In this document: piece after piece, positions 16,808 to 25,017 of the stretch
Numbering within the stretch: the stretch's first letter is position 1
Layout: each line of letters starts with the position of its first letter
Source of the DNA: Oscillospiraceae bacterium
GTDB taxonomy: Bacteria; Bacillota; Clostridia; Oscillospirales; Ruminococcaceae
Assembly (NCBI GenBank): GCA_021199795.1
Contig: JAJQHJ010000009.1
Location: 62,001-126,000 of the forward strand
DNA: 64,000 nucleotides
Direction of reading: 5' to 3'
Program-made: the position numbers and the translations under genes
Notes under the pieces: model-generated
Databases searched by the model: none
Told to the model about the DNA's origin: nothing
What the model saw: only the letters and a program-made list of their open reading frames with translations

Positions 16808-17767
16808 TTAGTATGCTCCTGAATAGATTTCGGCTATCAGCTCTTCGAGCTCCTCGATCCTCTGCTTACATTCTGAAACGTAGGCTTCATATTCAGCCAG
16901 CTTTTCTCTATACTCTTCATCCTCTGCAAGCAGGGTTTCAGTGACCTCAGAAACGGTTGCGAACTCGCAGTCTTCATTCCCTGCATATGAAGACAGGGTG
17001 CTTAAGAGGCTTGTGACGAAGCTTTCGGTGAGAGTTCCTGATCGCATTGAATCCATATCCACGGCTACTATCATCGCGGAAAGGTTTGAATAGGAGGAGC
17101 TGAAACGGGTGTACGACGAGCTGTCAACCGTTAAAAAAGAATAGTCAAAGGTGATATAGCCGTCATCCGTTATTCCGGAGGTTGGGGTGGTGTTATAAAC
17201 TGTGTATCCGGAAAATCCGTCCGAAATGAGCATTTCTACCGACGAATCAGAGTAGTAATCGCTCCTCAGAAGAAAGATATCGGAACACTCAATGCTGTTT
17301 CTTCTCATGTAGGAAAGAAGTGAAGTGACGGTCTCGTTTGTGTCAGACGTGAAGACAGACGCCGTCAGCATTATTTCATGACCTGTGCCTGATGCCAGAA
17401 CTGACAGACTTTCAAGCTCACCGAGTTCATAGTTACAGTTAAGAAGCAGGACAGGTTCAAAGCCATATTCGTCCGCTTTCTCCTCAGCATACGCTATATC
17501 ATCTTCGGACGAGATAACGAAACCGACAACAAACTGCGCTATGCCACTTGCATCAGACAGTAGTTCAGCCTGGGCTGATGAAATGCTTCTTCTGAGCTCA
17601 TTGACCTCGTTCTCATAAGCCTCCGCCTCAGCCACTGCTGCTTCAAGCCTGGCTTTCTGCTCGGATGTATTCGCACTGTAGCTATACATCATGATGCCCA
17701 GCACTGCCAGCACTATAAGCGACAGCACAGCGAGTATCAGGTTTCTTCTGGCATGATTAGTCCCCAT
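16808..17767 (-). CDS. Membrane-anchored coiled-coil protein with a deacetylase-like core, function unknown
   Basis: A 319-residue protein. One membrane helix (residues ~9-30) is followed by an alpha-helical coiled coil (~36-70), a mixed alpha/beta middle region, and a second acidic coiled coil at the C-terminus (~275-315). The middle reads like a degenerate NodB/polysaccharide deacetylase fold: YGFEPVLLLN, then a GHEIMLTASVF strand and an SDGFSGYTVYN strand. The metal-binding His motif is missing, so catalysis by that mechanism is unlikely. It is the last gene of the HPrK-like/PqqD/S26 operon, 14 bases after the signal-peptidase-like gene, and probably acts outside the membrane. Confidence 0.6.
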   Translation of the reverse strand: MGTNHARRNLILAVLSLIVLAVLGIMMYSYSANTSEQKARLEAAVAEAEAYENEVNELRRSISSAQAELLSDASGIAQFVVGFVISSEDDIAYAEEKADEYGFEPVLLLNCNYELGELESLSVLASGTGHEIMLTASVFTSDTNETVTSLLSYMRRNSIECSDIFLLRSDYYSDSSVEMLISDGFSGYTVYNTTPTSGITDDGYITFDYSFLTVDSSSYTRFSSSYSNLSAMIVAVDMDSMRSGTLTESFVTSLLSTLSSYAGNEDCEFATVSEVTETLLAEDEEYREKLAEYEAYVSECKQRIEELEELIAEIYSGAY

Positions 17768-17781
17768 ATTTCACTTTCCTT

Positions 17782-18237
17782 CTAGTCTATTTTCAGAATT
17801 CTTTTTACAACACGTTTGAGCTTGCTTTTTAGCATGAACCAGAACTTTCTTAAGGGATAGATAAAATTCCAGAACCGGACATAGCATTTATATGACCGGT
17901 CGTTGACAGATATCTCATGCGAATTCTCTTTCCCGCTTCTCCAGAATGATTTCGCCACGCCCTTGATACTGGAAACCGGGACTCTTTCAAGTGAATAAGT
18001 ATTATCCCCACGAATCAGCGCGATATCACCGTCAAAGGAAATAATCCTGTGGAGCACCTGAGTTCCATCATCACGGACATAGAGAACTACGTCATTTATT
18101 TTTGGTCTGCCCTCAGGCTTCTCTATCAGAACATGCGACTTATAGCTATAGAGAAGTGGATTCATGCTGACGCCCTTTATCGGGATGACGATGAAACCGG
18201 AGCTTTCGAGTTCATCAAGTCTTGTCGTGCTTTCCAT
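17782..18237 (-). CDS. S24/S26-family signal-peptidase-like protein (ER type)
   Basis: A 151-residue protein with the catalytic serine box PIKGVSMNPLLY (Ser24), a second box PKINDVVLYV, and a QVLHRIISFD segment with His63 where bacterial SPase I has Lys. The Ser/His arrangement is that of SipW/Sec11-type peptidases. No N-terminal membrane helix precedes the serine; a basic, aromatic C-terminus (residues ~112-150) may contact the membrane. It lies 1 base after the PqqD gene, in an operon with an HPr-kinase-like gene. Processing of a leader or pilin-like substrate is an inference; no candidate substrate was found beside it. Confidence 0.72.
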   Translation of the reverse strand: MESTTRLDELESSGFIVIPIKGVSMNPLLYSYKSHVLIEKPEGRPKINDVVLYVRDDGTQVLHRIISFDGDIALIRGDNTYSLERVPVSSIKGVAKSFWRSGKENSHEISVNDRSYKCYVRFWNFIYPLRKFWFMLKSKLKRVVKRILKID

Positions 18238-18238
18238 A

Positions 18239-18517
18239 TCAGTCTTCTATGAATCCGGCTTCGCGCATTCTTTCGATCATAGTCTCAACGTCGTCGGAAA
18301 TTCTCTTTCGGTCTTCATCTGTCTCGGCACCGTTTGCTCTTATCAGCTCATCGGTTATCTCATCGGGAGTCTTGCCCTTAGCCAGACCCTCCCAGATATC
18401 CTTGGCTGATTCGTTCAGCTTGACCATTCCGTGGAAGCTCTTGCTAGCCTCACCGGTGGCTACTACAACGTATTTCCCGGCAACCTTTCTTATGATAAAG
18501 CCGTCCTTGATTTTCAT
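18239..18517 (-). CDS. PqqD-family protein (RiPP-recognition-element fold)
   Basis: A 92-residue winged-helix protein of the PqqD family: IIRKVAGKYVVVATGEAS, then MVKLNESAKDIWEGLAKGKT and a C-terminal helix ending MREAGFIED. PqqD-type domains bind leader peptides of ribosomally made, modified peptides and present them to a modifying enzyme. The start MKIKDG is chosen because GGAGG lies 8 bases upstream; it then overlaps the stop of the kinase-like gene as ATGA. No radical SAM, cyclase or precursor peptide gene is in reach, so a RiPP function is possible but unproved. Confidence 0.82.
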   Translation of the reverse strand: MKIKDGFIIRKVAGKYVVVATGEASKSFHGMVKLNESAKDIWEGLAKGKTPDEITDELIRANGAETDEDRKRISDDVETMIERMREAGFIED

Positions 18518-19290
18518 CCTGGCATCCTCCATTGCTTGTTTATTTCTTCTGAAGTTGTTTCCTTGTCCGACCTATGATACTTCTCACCTGTGAGGGCTTC
18601 AAAGCTTGTTTTCACCGCTTCTTCTGAGATATCGCACTCGAGAAGATACAGAGGGAGCCTCGAGAGAATCTCATCAAATAGGTCGAGCATGAGACCAGTT
18701 GCCTCCTCTTCATATGGGTGAAACATCTGCCGGAGCATGAGCGAAATTGCATCACCGGGATCTACCGGGCGGATAGTATTCTCTTCTCCTCTTCTTACAA
18801 AGCAGATTCCCGCCATATCGGCGTTTTTCATCTGATTCCAGCCCTCTTTGCCGCACCATGGAGTGTCGTAGGCTCTGATTGTACCGTCGGGCTTGACATG
18901 AAAGATTGGTTTATCGCCGTTTACGATTCCGACATCGTCGCCTAAGTATCTCTTCCAGAGACCGATATGGGTTGACTTTCCTGTTCCGCTTGCGGCGGTG
19001 AAGAGATACGCTTTGTCCTTATATGTTATACATGCACCGTGAAGTGCGACTCTGTCGTAGTATGGAAGCTTAGAAGCTATTGCCGAATAGATGGCATCCC
19101 GCTCAAGAAACTCATCCCGCATATCAGGACTGTACTCACGGAGTTCATCAAGCCTTGAGTCTTCGGCATAGACGGAGAAGTCGGGAGTCCTTGAATCTGT
19201 AAGATAATCGCGGCAGAACCAGCGGAGATAATCAAATCTGGACTTGATTTCAACAGTCAGATCTGCCAGCCTGACACTAAAAACGTCCAT
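18514..19290 (-). CDS. HPr kinase/PEP-carboxykinase-like P-loop protein
   Basis: A 258-residue protein with an HPrK-type P-loop, TAASGTGKSTH (SGTGKST at residues 101-107), a GDKPIFHV strand, and TPWCGKEGWN further on. The N-terminal ~90 residues are unlike HPr kinase. Relatives next to PqqD genes (for example in SynC/D/E-type and lasso clusters) are thought to phosphorylate or otherwise modify a peptide. A true HPr kinase would carry a different N-domain and the capping P-loop HxxxVDIYG context, not seen here. The start follows GGAGGG at 9 bases. It is first in the four-gene operon, directly preceded by a terminator-like hairpin. Confidence 0.75.
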   Translation of the reverse strand: MDVFSVRLADLTVEIKSRFDYLRWFCRDYLTDSRTPDFSVYAEDSRLDELREYSPDMRDEFLERDAIYSAIASKLPYYDRVALHGACITYKDKAYLFTAASGTGKSTHIGLWKRYLGDDVGIVNGDKPIFHVKPDGTIRAYDTPWCGKEGWNQMKNADMAGICFVRRGEENTIRPVDPGDAISLMLRQMFHPYEEEATGLMLDLFDEILSRLPLYLLECDISEEAVKTSFEALTGEKYHRSDKETTSEEINKQWRMPG

Positions 19291-19305
19291 CCGTTCACTC
19301 CCTCC

Positions 19306-19343
19306 AAAAAAAGCATCCTGCAACCAATCCGACCGCAGGACGC
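19306..19343 (-). terminator. Terminator-like hairpin next to the ribosome site of the HPrK-like operon
   Basis: Read on the minus strand, GCGTCCTGC (19343-19335) pairs with GCAGGATGC (19321-19313), 9 bp with one G-U. Seven T residues follow (19312-19306). The GGAGGG ribosome site begins on the next base. It sits between the predicted promoter and the first gene, so it would act as an attenuator or ribosome-site control element rather than an end-of-gene terminator. Confidence 0.6.
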
Positions 19344-19368
19344 CAAATAGTCAAACCAAGCTAAATAT

Positions 19369-19397
19369 ATTGTGCCATATCGCGAAGCATTTTTCAA
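19369..19397 (-). promoter_or_regulatory. Candidate promoter of the HPrK-like/PqqD operon
   Basis: On the minus strand, TTGAAA (19397-19392), a 17-base spacer and CACAAT (19374-19369). The -10 element is a poor match, so this is tentative. A TATATT lies nearby but with worse spacing. Transcription from here would give a leader of about 70 bases containing the hairpin at 19306-19343. Confidence 0.35.
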
Positions 19398-19471
19398 GTG
19401 CTTTCGGGAAATTTTTTGGGATTATTATATCTGGATTTTCAGAAGATCAGCAAAAAGAATGCCAGCCACAC

Positions 19472-19500
19472 TTGCCATCAAGATAAGAATATGATATAAT
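19472..19500 (+). promoter_or_regulatory. Sigma-A promoter of the first DUF4160/DUF2442 pair
   Basis: TTGCCA (19472-19477), a 17-base spacer and TATAAT (19495-19500), 21 bases before the DUF4160 start codon. The ribosome site AGAGGTGA lies between. Confidence 0.85.
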
Positions 19501-19521
19501 AGCCTTGAAAGAGGTGATCTG

Positions 19522-19782
19522 ATGCCGACAATTTGTGCGTTCAGAGGCATTAAAATCAGTATTTACTGGAATGACCATATGCCGCCGCATTTTCATGCGA
19601 CATACGGCGGCTCTGAAGTTTTAGTCTCAATAGAAGAGCTTGAGGTTCTTGAGGGAACAATGCCATCAAAACAGCTTAAAATGCTTTTGGGCTGGGCGGC
19701 ATTCCACCAGGAAGAGCTGAGAGAAAACTGGGAACTGGCAAGGCAGAAGCAAGGCTTATTCTCTATTGAGCCCTTGAAGTGA
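19522..19782 (+). CDS. DUF4160 domain protein, copy 1
   Basis: An 86-residue DUF4160 protein. It has the family pattern: MPTICAFRGIKISIYWNDH, PPHFHATYGG, an EGTMPSKQLKMLLGW stretch and a C-terminal ENWELAR...FSIEPLK. The PHxHA motif suggests a metal-binding or catalytic histidine pair. Function is not established; DUF4160 and DUF2442 genes often occur as a pair and have been suggested to be a toxin-antitoxin-like module, which is unproved. It is paired with the DUF2442 gene 21 bases downstream, has its own promoter, and has a paralogue at 57105. Confidence 0.82.
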   Translation: MPTICAFRGIKISIYWNDHMPPHFHATYGGSEVLVSIEELEVLEGTMPSKQLKMLLGWAAFHQEELRENWELARQKQGLFSIEPLK

Positions 19783-19803
19783 TCATAGATTTGAGGTGAG
19801 GTT

Positions 19804-20160
19804 ATGTCCAAAAGTGTTGAATATTACCTATCAAAAGGCTTTGACAAAAAATCCGCTGAGTACTTTGCAGCCGGAAGGAAAAAGATTACCGACGTTTCAG
19901 CCAACGACGATTTTACCTTGACAATACTCTTCGATAACGGAGAAAAAAGACTTCTGGATGCCAGAGTTGCTTTAGCAGGAGGCAATACTGCTGACATACT
20001 CACATCAAAAGAAGCGTTCAAAAGAGTATATCTCGACGACAGCAGGTGCATTTCATGGGATTTAGACCCGAGCGTAGACAGTAGCGAGGTCTGGGAAAAC
20101 AAAATCGACCTCTGTCCTGACAGCTGCTATATTGACAGTATACCTATTTCCAGTAACTGA
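19804..20160 (+). CDS. DUF2442 domain protein, copy 1 (N-terminally extended)
   Basis: A 118-residue protein. The first ~30 residues (MSKSVEYYLSKGFDKKSAEYF) form an extra helical segment absent from the paralogue at 57388. The rest is a DUF2442 domain: FTLTILFDNGEKRLLDAR, an AFKRVYLDDSRCISWDLD turn, and IDLCPDSCYIDS at the end. DUF2442 resembles the N-terminal domain of the structurally solved protein NE0471. The partner is the upstream DUF4160 gene. GAGGTGAGG lies before the ATG. Function unknown. Confidence 0.8.
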   Translation: MSKSVEYYLSKGFDKKSAEYFAAGRKKITDVSANDDFTLTILFDNGEKRLLDARVALAGGNTADILTSKEAFKRVYLDDSRCISWDLDPSVDSSEVWENKIDLCPDSCYIDSIPISSN

Positions 20161-20173
20161 ATAACATAAAGTC

Positions 20174-20215
20174 AACACCCCTGACGGAGGCTATCTCCAT
20201 CAGGGGTGTTTACAC
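20174..20215 (+). terminator. Intrinsic terminator after the first DUF4160/DUF2442 pair
   Basis: An 11-bp arm, AACACCCCTGA (20174-20184), pairs with TCAGGGGTGTT (20200-20210), with an inner GGAG/CTCC stem. The T-run is short on the plus strand. On the minus strand the hairpin is followed by GACTTTATG, so it may also close phoR-distal transcription poorly. Confidence 0.7.
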
Positions 20216-20246
20216 ACACTACTTATGAAAAGGATTTTGGTATTTC

Positions 20247-21917
20247 CTAGCTCGCTTTTGGGAACTCTATCGTGACCGTGGTGCCGACGTTTTCTTTGCT
20301 GTCAAGGGATATCCTGGCGTCGTGATAGATGGCTCCATGTTTGACTATTGAGAGACCCAAGCCGGTTCCGGGGATTTCGCTTGAACGGCTCTTGTCAACA
20401 CGATAGAACCTCTCAAAGACTCTGTCGGTCTCCGACTGGGGGATTCCACAGCCGGTGTCGCTTACTTTCAGGATAACACTGTCTTCAGCATTGCGGACAC
20501 TTATGGTTGCCTTGCCGCCATCATGATTATACTTCAAGGCGTTGTCGGCAAGATTATAGATCATTTCATCCAAGATTCTGAGGATTCCGAAAACACAAGC
20601 ATTTTCGCCCTCAACCTTAAGCTCAACGCCTTTCTTTTCAGCTTCCGAGGAAAGACGCTCGCGGACACTTTCGGAAAGGGCTTTGAGGTCGACGTTCTCG
20701 CGTTCAAGTCCGCCTGCGTTGCCCTCGTCAAGCTCACTGAGCTTGATTATGTCGCCAATCAGGGCTATAAGCCGCTGGGCTTCATCATAGATGGACTTTG
20801 AGAAGTCCTTTGAAAGCTCCTCCGGGACATCGCCCGCCATCAGCATTTCGGCAAATCCGGATATCGAGGTTAACGGAGTTTTCAATTCATGTGAGACGTT
20901 TGAAGTGAATTCTCTGCGGAGCTGTTCTCGCTCCTGACTCTCGGTGACATCGAGAATTATGATTACTGCGCCGATTACGGCGTTTTCTTCATATACAGGG
21001 CTTGCTATGAGGCTGTAGCAGCGTCCGGATATCTCCATCGAGCTCTCCGCCTTTTCGCCTGAAAGTGCGGACTCGATGGCTGTTCTCAACCCCTTTGTGC
21101 GGTTGTATCTCAGGACACTTCCGGTAACAGGAGTGGTCAAGCCTAAAAGGCTCAAGGCTGCGCTATTGTATGTCAGAACGCAGAGATCCTTGTCAATGAC
21201 CAGGAAGCCCTCGCTCATGTTTTCGGTGATAAGCTTAAACTCCGACTGCTGCTTTTCGGCACTCTTTATCTGCTCGGCTATCGTTCTTCTCTGAGCGGAA
21301 AGCTTGTTGAGAAGAGGTGTCAGCTCCTCATAGGTTTCATTCTTTTCAGGTGCGTCGAGATTGAGGTTGTTGATAGGCTCTACTATCGACTTTGAAGCCC
21401 TGAGTGAAAGAAGTAGTGACAAAACAAGCGCGATTGCAAGCACAACGAGAACTGGTCTTACAAGTCCCAATAGCACTGTAACAACTGTGTACTGAGTTGC
21501 AGCTACTCTCAAGACGCTTCCGTCATCAAGAAGAATTGCGTAGTAGATTGTCTTCTCTGTGAGGGTTTCCGAATAACGGGTGCTGGAGCCTGTGCCATTT
21601 GCGAATGCTTCAATTATCTCTTCACGGTCGGAATGGTTTTCAAGGGTTTCTGCATCTGCGGCTGTGTCATAAATGACTGTGCCGTCGGAGGCGATGATAC
21701 TGATTCTCGATTCCTCGTCGCCATAGCCCTCTATCAGCTCTACGCCCTCTTTATTGATAGCATAGGCGATATATTCGGCTTTATCCTGGAGCTGGGACTC
21801 AAGGCTCGATTCAAAATAATCGAACAGAACCCCCATTATCAGGGCGATGCAGGCAACCAATACCAGCAGTGCGACTATTATTTCCGAATGAAATATTTTT
21901 TTACTTAGAGTGCTCAT
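20247..21917 (-). CDS. phoR: Phosphate sensor histidine kinase
   Basis: A 556-residue membrane kinase with two membrane helices (~12-35 and ~150-170) around a ~110-residue extracytoplasmic domain. A PAS domain follows (LVIDKDLCVLTYNSAALSLLG), then HisKA with the phospho-acceptor His in FTSNVSHELKTPLTSISGF. HATPase_c follows with N-box DNALKYNHDGG and G-box GTGLGLSIVKHG. The domain order and its position last in the pst-phoU-phoB operon identify it as PhoR, which senses phosphate sufficiency through PstSCAB/PhoU. It lies 1 base after phoB. Confidence 0.92.
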   Translation of the reverse strand: MSTLSKKIFHSEIIVALLVLVACIALIMGVLFDYFESSLESQLQDKAEYIAYAINKEGVELIEGYGDEESRISIIASDGTVIYDTAADAETLENHSDREEIIEAFANGTGSSTRYSETLTEKTIYYAILLDDGSVLRVAATQYTVVTVLLGLVRPVLVVLAIALVLSLLLSLRASKSIVEPINNLNLDAPEKNETYEELTPLLNKLSAQRRTIAEQIKSAEKQQSEFKLITENMSEGFLVIDKDLCVLTYNSAALSLLGLTTPVTGSVLRYNRTKGLRTAIESALSGEKAESSMEISGRCYSLIASPVYEENAVIGAVIIILDVTESQEREQLRREFTSNVSHELKTPLTSISGFAEMLMAGDVPEELSKDFSKSIYDEAQRLIALIGDIIKLSELDEGNAGGLERENVDLKALSESVRERLSSEAEKKGVELKVEGENACVFGILRILDEMIYNLADNALKYNHDGGKATISVRNAEDSVILKVSDTGCGIPQSETDRVFERFYRVDKSRSSEIPGTGLGLSIVKHGAIYHDARISLDSKENVGTTVTIEFPKAS

Positions 21918-21918
21918 T

Positions 21919-22587
21919 TCAAAGCTCTCCTATTCTGTAACCAACTTTTTTGACAGTCTGAATAAGGCTGCCAGACTCGCCGAGCTTCTGGCGAAGCGTC
22001 CTTATATGGACGTCAAGAGTTCTCGACTCGCCATAGTATTCGCCCCAGATGTGGCTTAAGAGCTCTTCCCTGCCGACTACTTTTCCGTTAGCCTGCAGTA
22101 ACATCAGGAGAATACTGTATTCCTTGAACGATAGCGAAACCTGCTCTTCTCCCACTCTTACAGTGTGCTTTTCTGAGTCGAGGTATATGTCGCCGACATG
22201 GTATTCCGAAGACTTCTCTATCGCTTTGCCGCTTCTGCGAAGAACTGCTCTGACGCGTGAGGAAAGCTCGGTCATGCCAAAAGGCTTTGTTATATAATCG
22301 TCGGCTCCCAGGTCAAGACCCGTTACCTTATCAAATTCCGAGCCCTTGGCTGTCAGCATGATGACAGGTGCGTCCGATTCGGCTCTGACTTTCTTCAGAA
22401 TGGAAAGTCCGTCCTCCTCAGGAAGCATTATGTCAAGAAGTATCAGTTCAGGCTTTGATAGCCTGTACTCCTCCCAGAACTCAGAGGGAGTGGGAAACCC
22501 GACTATATCGTGACCCTCTTTTGAAAGGGCATAGCAGATGAGCTTTCTTATATTGTCGTCATCCTCGACCAAATAAATTCTCGCCAA
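21919..22587 (-). CDS. phoB: Phosphate response regulator, OmpR/PhoB family
   Basis: A 222-residue two-domain regulator. The REC domain has the acidic pair DD in YLVEDDDNI, the phospho-acceptor Asp in LILLDIMLPEEDG, and the Lys in YITKPFG. The C-terminal winged helix ends SRTLDVHIRTLRQKLGE...GYRI. The likely start is TTG at 22587 (giving MARIYLVEDD, the usual opening), because AGGAG lies 8 bases upstream; the in-frame ATG further upstream would have only 2 bases of spacing. It probably acts on the PHO-box repeats upstream of pstS. Bacillus-style naming would be phoP. Confidence 0.92.
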   Translation of the reverse strand: MARIYLVEDDDNIRKLICYALSKEGHDIVGFPTPSEFWEEYRLSKPELILLDIMLPEEDGLSILKKVRAESDAPVIMLTAKGSEFDKVTGLDLGADDYITKPFGMTELSSRVRAVLRRSGKAIEKSSEYHVGDIYLDSEKHTVRVGEEQVSLSFKEYSILLMLLQANGKVVGREELLSHIWGEYYGESRTLDVHIRTLRQKLGESGSLIQTVKKVGYRIGEL

Positions 22588-22647
22588 GACCATCACTCCT
22601 AATATCGCTATAATTTGATTATAGCATACTTTGCGTCACCACGCAAC

Positions 22648-23304
22648 CTACATTTGTGGTCTTTGTTTGTGTTCTCCGGTGACTGAATAGATTACCCATT
22701 CGGCAATGTTTACAGCATGGTCGCCGATTCTCTCAAAGTATTTTGCAATCATCAGAATGTCTATATAGAGCTCGCCTGTGCCGCTCTTGCTCTCAACTGC
22801 AGCGATAAGCTCGTTTTTGACGGCATCGAAAAGTCTGTCTACTACGTCGTCCATGGCGATAACTGCCTTTGCAGCGGCTACGTCCTTGGTTACGAACGAA
22901 TTTACGCTTTCGGTTACCATTCTGACTGTTGCTTCAGCCATGTCGTAAATCTGGATATCTCCTCCCACCTTAAGGGGTGCTATATTCTTTGCAACATCGG
23001 AAATATCGAATGCCTGGTCTCCGATTCTCTCCATGTCGGAGGTCATCCGGAGTGCAGAGGATATTACACGGAGATCGGTTGCAACCGGCTGCTCACGGAT
23101 TATGAGCTTCATGCAGAGATCTTCAATTTCACGCTCCTGGCGGTCGATCTGTCTTTCAGCTTCTGCGGCGTTCTCCAAAAGCTTTTGGTCAGCCGTCGAA
23201 AGATATTTTACTGCGGAGGCTATCGCGTCCTCGCAGAGTGCTCCCATTTCTATTAGTTCGTTATTCAAAAGCTCAAGCTGCCTTGAAAGATTTTCTCTCA
23301 TCAT
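22648..23304 (-). CDS. phoU: Phosphate-specific transport system accessory protein
   Basis: A 218-residue all-helical protein made of two PhoU repeats. Each carries the acidic metal-binding helix: [19 protein letters not shown] in the first repeat and [20 protein letters not shown] in the second. [12 protein letters not shown] and [14 protein letters not shown] are the diagnostic ERIGDH-type motifs. PhoU links PstB to PhoR and represses the regulon when phosphate is plentiful. Its start overlaps the pstB stop codon, and GGAGG lies just before it. Confidence 0.95.
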   Translation of the reverse strand: MMRENLSRQLELLNNELIEMGALCEDAIASAVKYLSTADQKLLENAAEAERQIDRQEREIEDLCMKLIIREQPVATDLRVISSALRMTSDMERIGDQAFDISDVAKNIAPLKVGGDIQIYDMAEATVRMVTESVNSFVTKDVAAAKAVIAMDDVVDRLFDAVKNELIAAVESKSGTGELYIDILMIAKYFERIGDHAVNIAEWVIYSVTGEHKQRPQM

Positions 23305-24137
23305 CCGAACCTCCCCGTTATATATGCTTCTGTGCGGTCGTCAGAGGGACTTGAGAACATCTTGTTCGTGTCACCGTATTCGACCAGTTCACCCAGGAGG
23401 AAGAACGCCGTCTTGTCGGCGATTCTCGCTGCCTGCTGCATATTGTGTGTTACAATTACTATTGTATAGTGCTCAAGGAGCTCAAGTGCAAGCTCCTCTA
23501 TTTTTGATGTGGAAATAGGATCGAGGGCTGATGTCGGCTCATCCATGAGGACTACCTCAGGCTCGACTGCAATTGTTCTTGCAATGCAGAGTCTCTGCTG
23601 CTGTCCTCCGGAAAGACCAAGAGCACTCTTTTTCAGTCTGTCCTTGCATTCATCCCAGATTGCAGCTTGCCTTAAAGATCTCTCAACTGCTTCGTCAAGC
23701 TGGACGCGTGATCTTACGCCCTGGACTCTCAAGCCATAGGCGACGTTGTCATAGATGCTCATCGGGAACGGGTTTGGCTTCTGGAAAACCATGCCGACAC
23801 GTCTTCTTAAAACGGATACGTCTATATCTTTGTAGATATCGATTCCGCCGAGTGTCAGTTTACCCTCTATCTTGACGCCCTCTACAAGGTCATTCATACG
23901 GTTGAGGGACTTAAGGAATGTCGACTTGCCGCAACCGGATGGTCCAATAAGTGCTGTTATACGGTTCTGCGGGATTGCTATGCTCACGTCCTTTATAGCG
24001 TGGTTTTCACCATACCAGAGGTTCATGTGCCGGACATCTATCAGAGTTTCGCCCTCTGCGGGAGCTTTCGTGTTCTGAACTTCTCTTATTTCTTTATCGT
24101 CGTTTTCGACATTTGCGATTTCAATCTCAGCCTTCAT
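23301..24137 (-). CDS. pstB: Phosphate ABC transporter ATP-binding protein
   Basis: A 278-residue ABC ATPase with Walker [10 protein letters not shown], signature LSGGQQQR, Walker [12 protein letters not shown] and the PstB-typical [12 protein letters not shown] opening. An N-terminal extension of ~30 acidic residues precedes the ABC domain. It energises phosphate import through PstCA. AGGAGG precedes the ATG; the gene overlaps pstA by 11 bases and phoU by 4, indicating coupled translation. Confidence 0.96.
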   Translation of the reverse strand: MKAEIEIANVENDDKEIREVQNTKAPAEGETLIDVRHMNLWYGENHAIKDVSIAIPQNRITALIGPSGCGKSTFLKSLNRMNDLVEGVKIEGKLTLGGIDIYKDIDVSVLRRRVGMVFQKPNPFPMSIYDNVAYGLRVQGVRSRVQLDEAVERSLRQAAIWDECKDRLKKSALGLSGGQQQRLCIARTIAVEPEVVLMDEPTSALDPISTSKIEELALELLEHYTIVIVTHNMQQAARIADKTAFFLLGELVEYGDTNKMFSSPSDDRTEAYITGRFG

Positions 24138-25014
24138 TCTCCGTCCTCCTCTTTAGCTTCTTGCCGGCAATCTTGGCGGCTGTATTTATTATCAGTGTCA
24201 GAATAAGCAGTATGAATGCGATTGCGAACGCTGTTCCGGAATCGGCACGCTCTTTGGCGTAGACATAAAGTGCAACTGCCAGAGTGGAGCCGGAATGGTT
24301 CGGGGTTATAGCTTCAAGCGGTGTGTAGATGACGTCCGCCATGCCTGCTGTGAAGAGAAGTGCCGCACTCTCACCGACGATTCTTCCTATCGAAAGAATA
24401 CATCCGGTGACGATACCGTCTATAGCTGAGGGAAGTACAACGGTTCTGACCATGTGCCACTTTCCTGAACCTAAAGCCAGTGAACCCTCACGGTAGCTGT
24501 TCGGAACAGTCTTTAAGCTCTCCTGAACGGTACGGACTATTGTCGGAAGAGTCATGATAACGAGTGTCAGGGATCCTGCAAGAAGACTTGTTTTAAGCTT
24601 GAAAGTCTGGACGAATATCAGCATACCGACCAAGCCATAGATGATTGACGGGATTCCGGCAAGGGTTTCAGTTGCAAACTCTATTACCGCTACTGCTTTC
24701 TTGTTTTTTGCATATTCATTCAAGTATATCGCAGCTCCCGTTCCGACCGGAAGAACGATTATAAGCGTCATTATTACCACATAGATGGTGTTTAAGATGT
24801 TCGGGAGGATTCCCGTGATGCCTTTTAAGTAGCTGACGCCGTTCGAGAGAAACTCCCAGCTTATATTCGGAAGTCCTCTTATTACTATTACCACTACTAC
24901 AAACAGCACTGCGGCTATGATTACTACTGCCGAGAGATATACCAGTGTCTTTAAAATTGCTGTTTTGACTTTTCGGGAGGTCGAAATTCCCGGATTCTTT
25001 TTCATATCATTCAT
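24127..25014 (-). CDS. pstA: Phosphate ABC transporter permease
   Basis: A 295-residue permease with six membrane helices and the EAA-type loop [35 protein letters not shown], typical of PstA/PstC, lies at residues ~117-131. It forms the phosphate channel with PstC. It starts 3 bases after the pstC stop with AAGGA in the end of pstC. Confidence 0.94.
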   Translation of the reverse strand: MNDMKKNPGISTSRKVKTAILKTLVYLSAVVIIAAVLFVVVVIVIRGLPNISWEFLSNGVSYLKGITGILPNILNTIYVVIMTLIIVLPVGTGAAIYLNEYAKNKKAVAVIEFATETLAGIPSIIYGLVGMLIFVQTFKLKTSLLAGSLTLVIMTLPTIVRTVQESLKTVPNSYREGSLALGSGKWHMVRTVVLPSAIDGIVTGCILSIGRIVGESAALLFTAGMADVIYTPLEAITPNHSGSTLAVALYVYAKERADSGTAFAIAFILLILTLIINTAAKIAGKKLKRRTENEG

Positions 25015-25017
25015 AAG

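Noticed and set aside
16672-19521. A RiPP precursor peptide near the PqqD gene
   Set aside because: Short frames in the intergenic stretches lack ribosome sites or leader-core composition; none can be supported.
22717-23256. 179-codon plus-strand open frame inside phoU
   Set aside because: Antisense to conserved phoU, Cys-rich composition typical of a shadow, no ribosome site.
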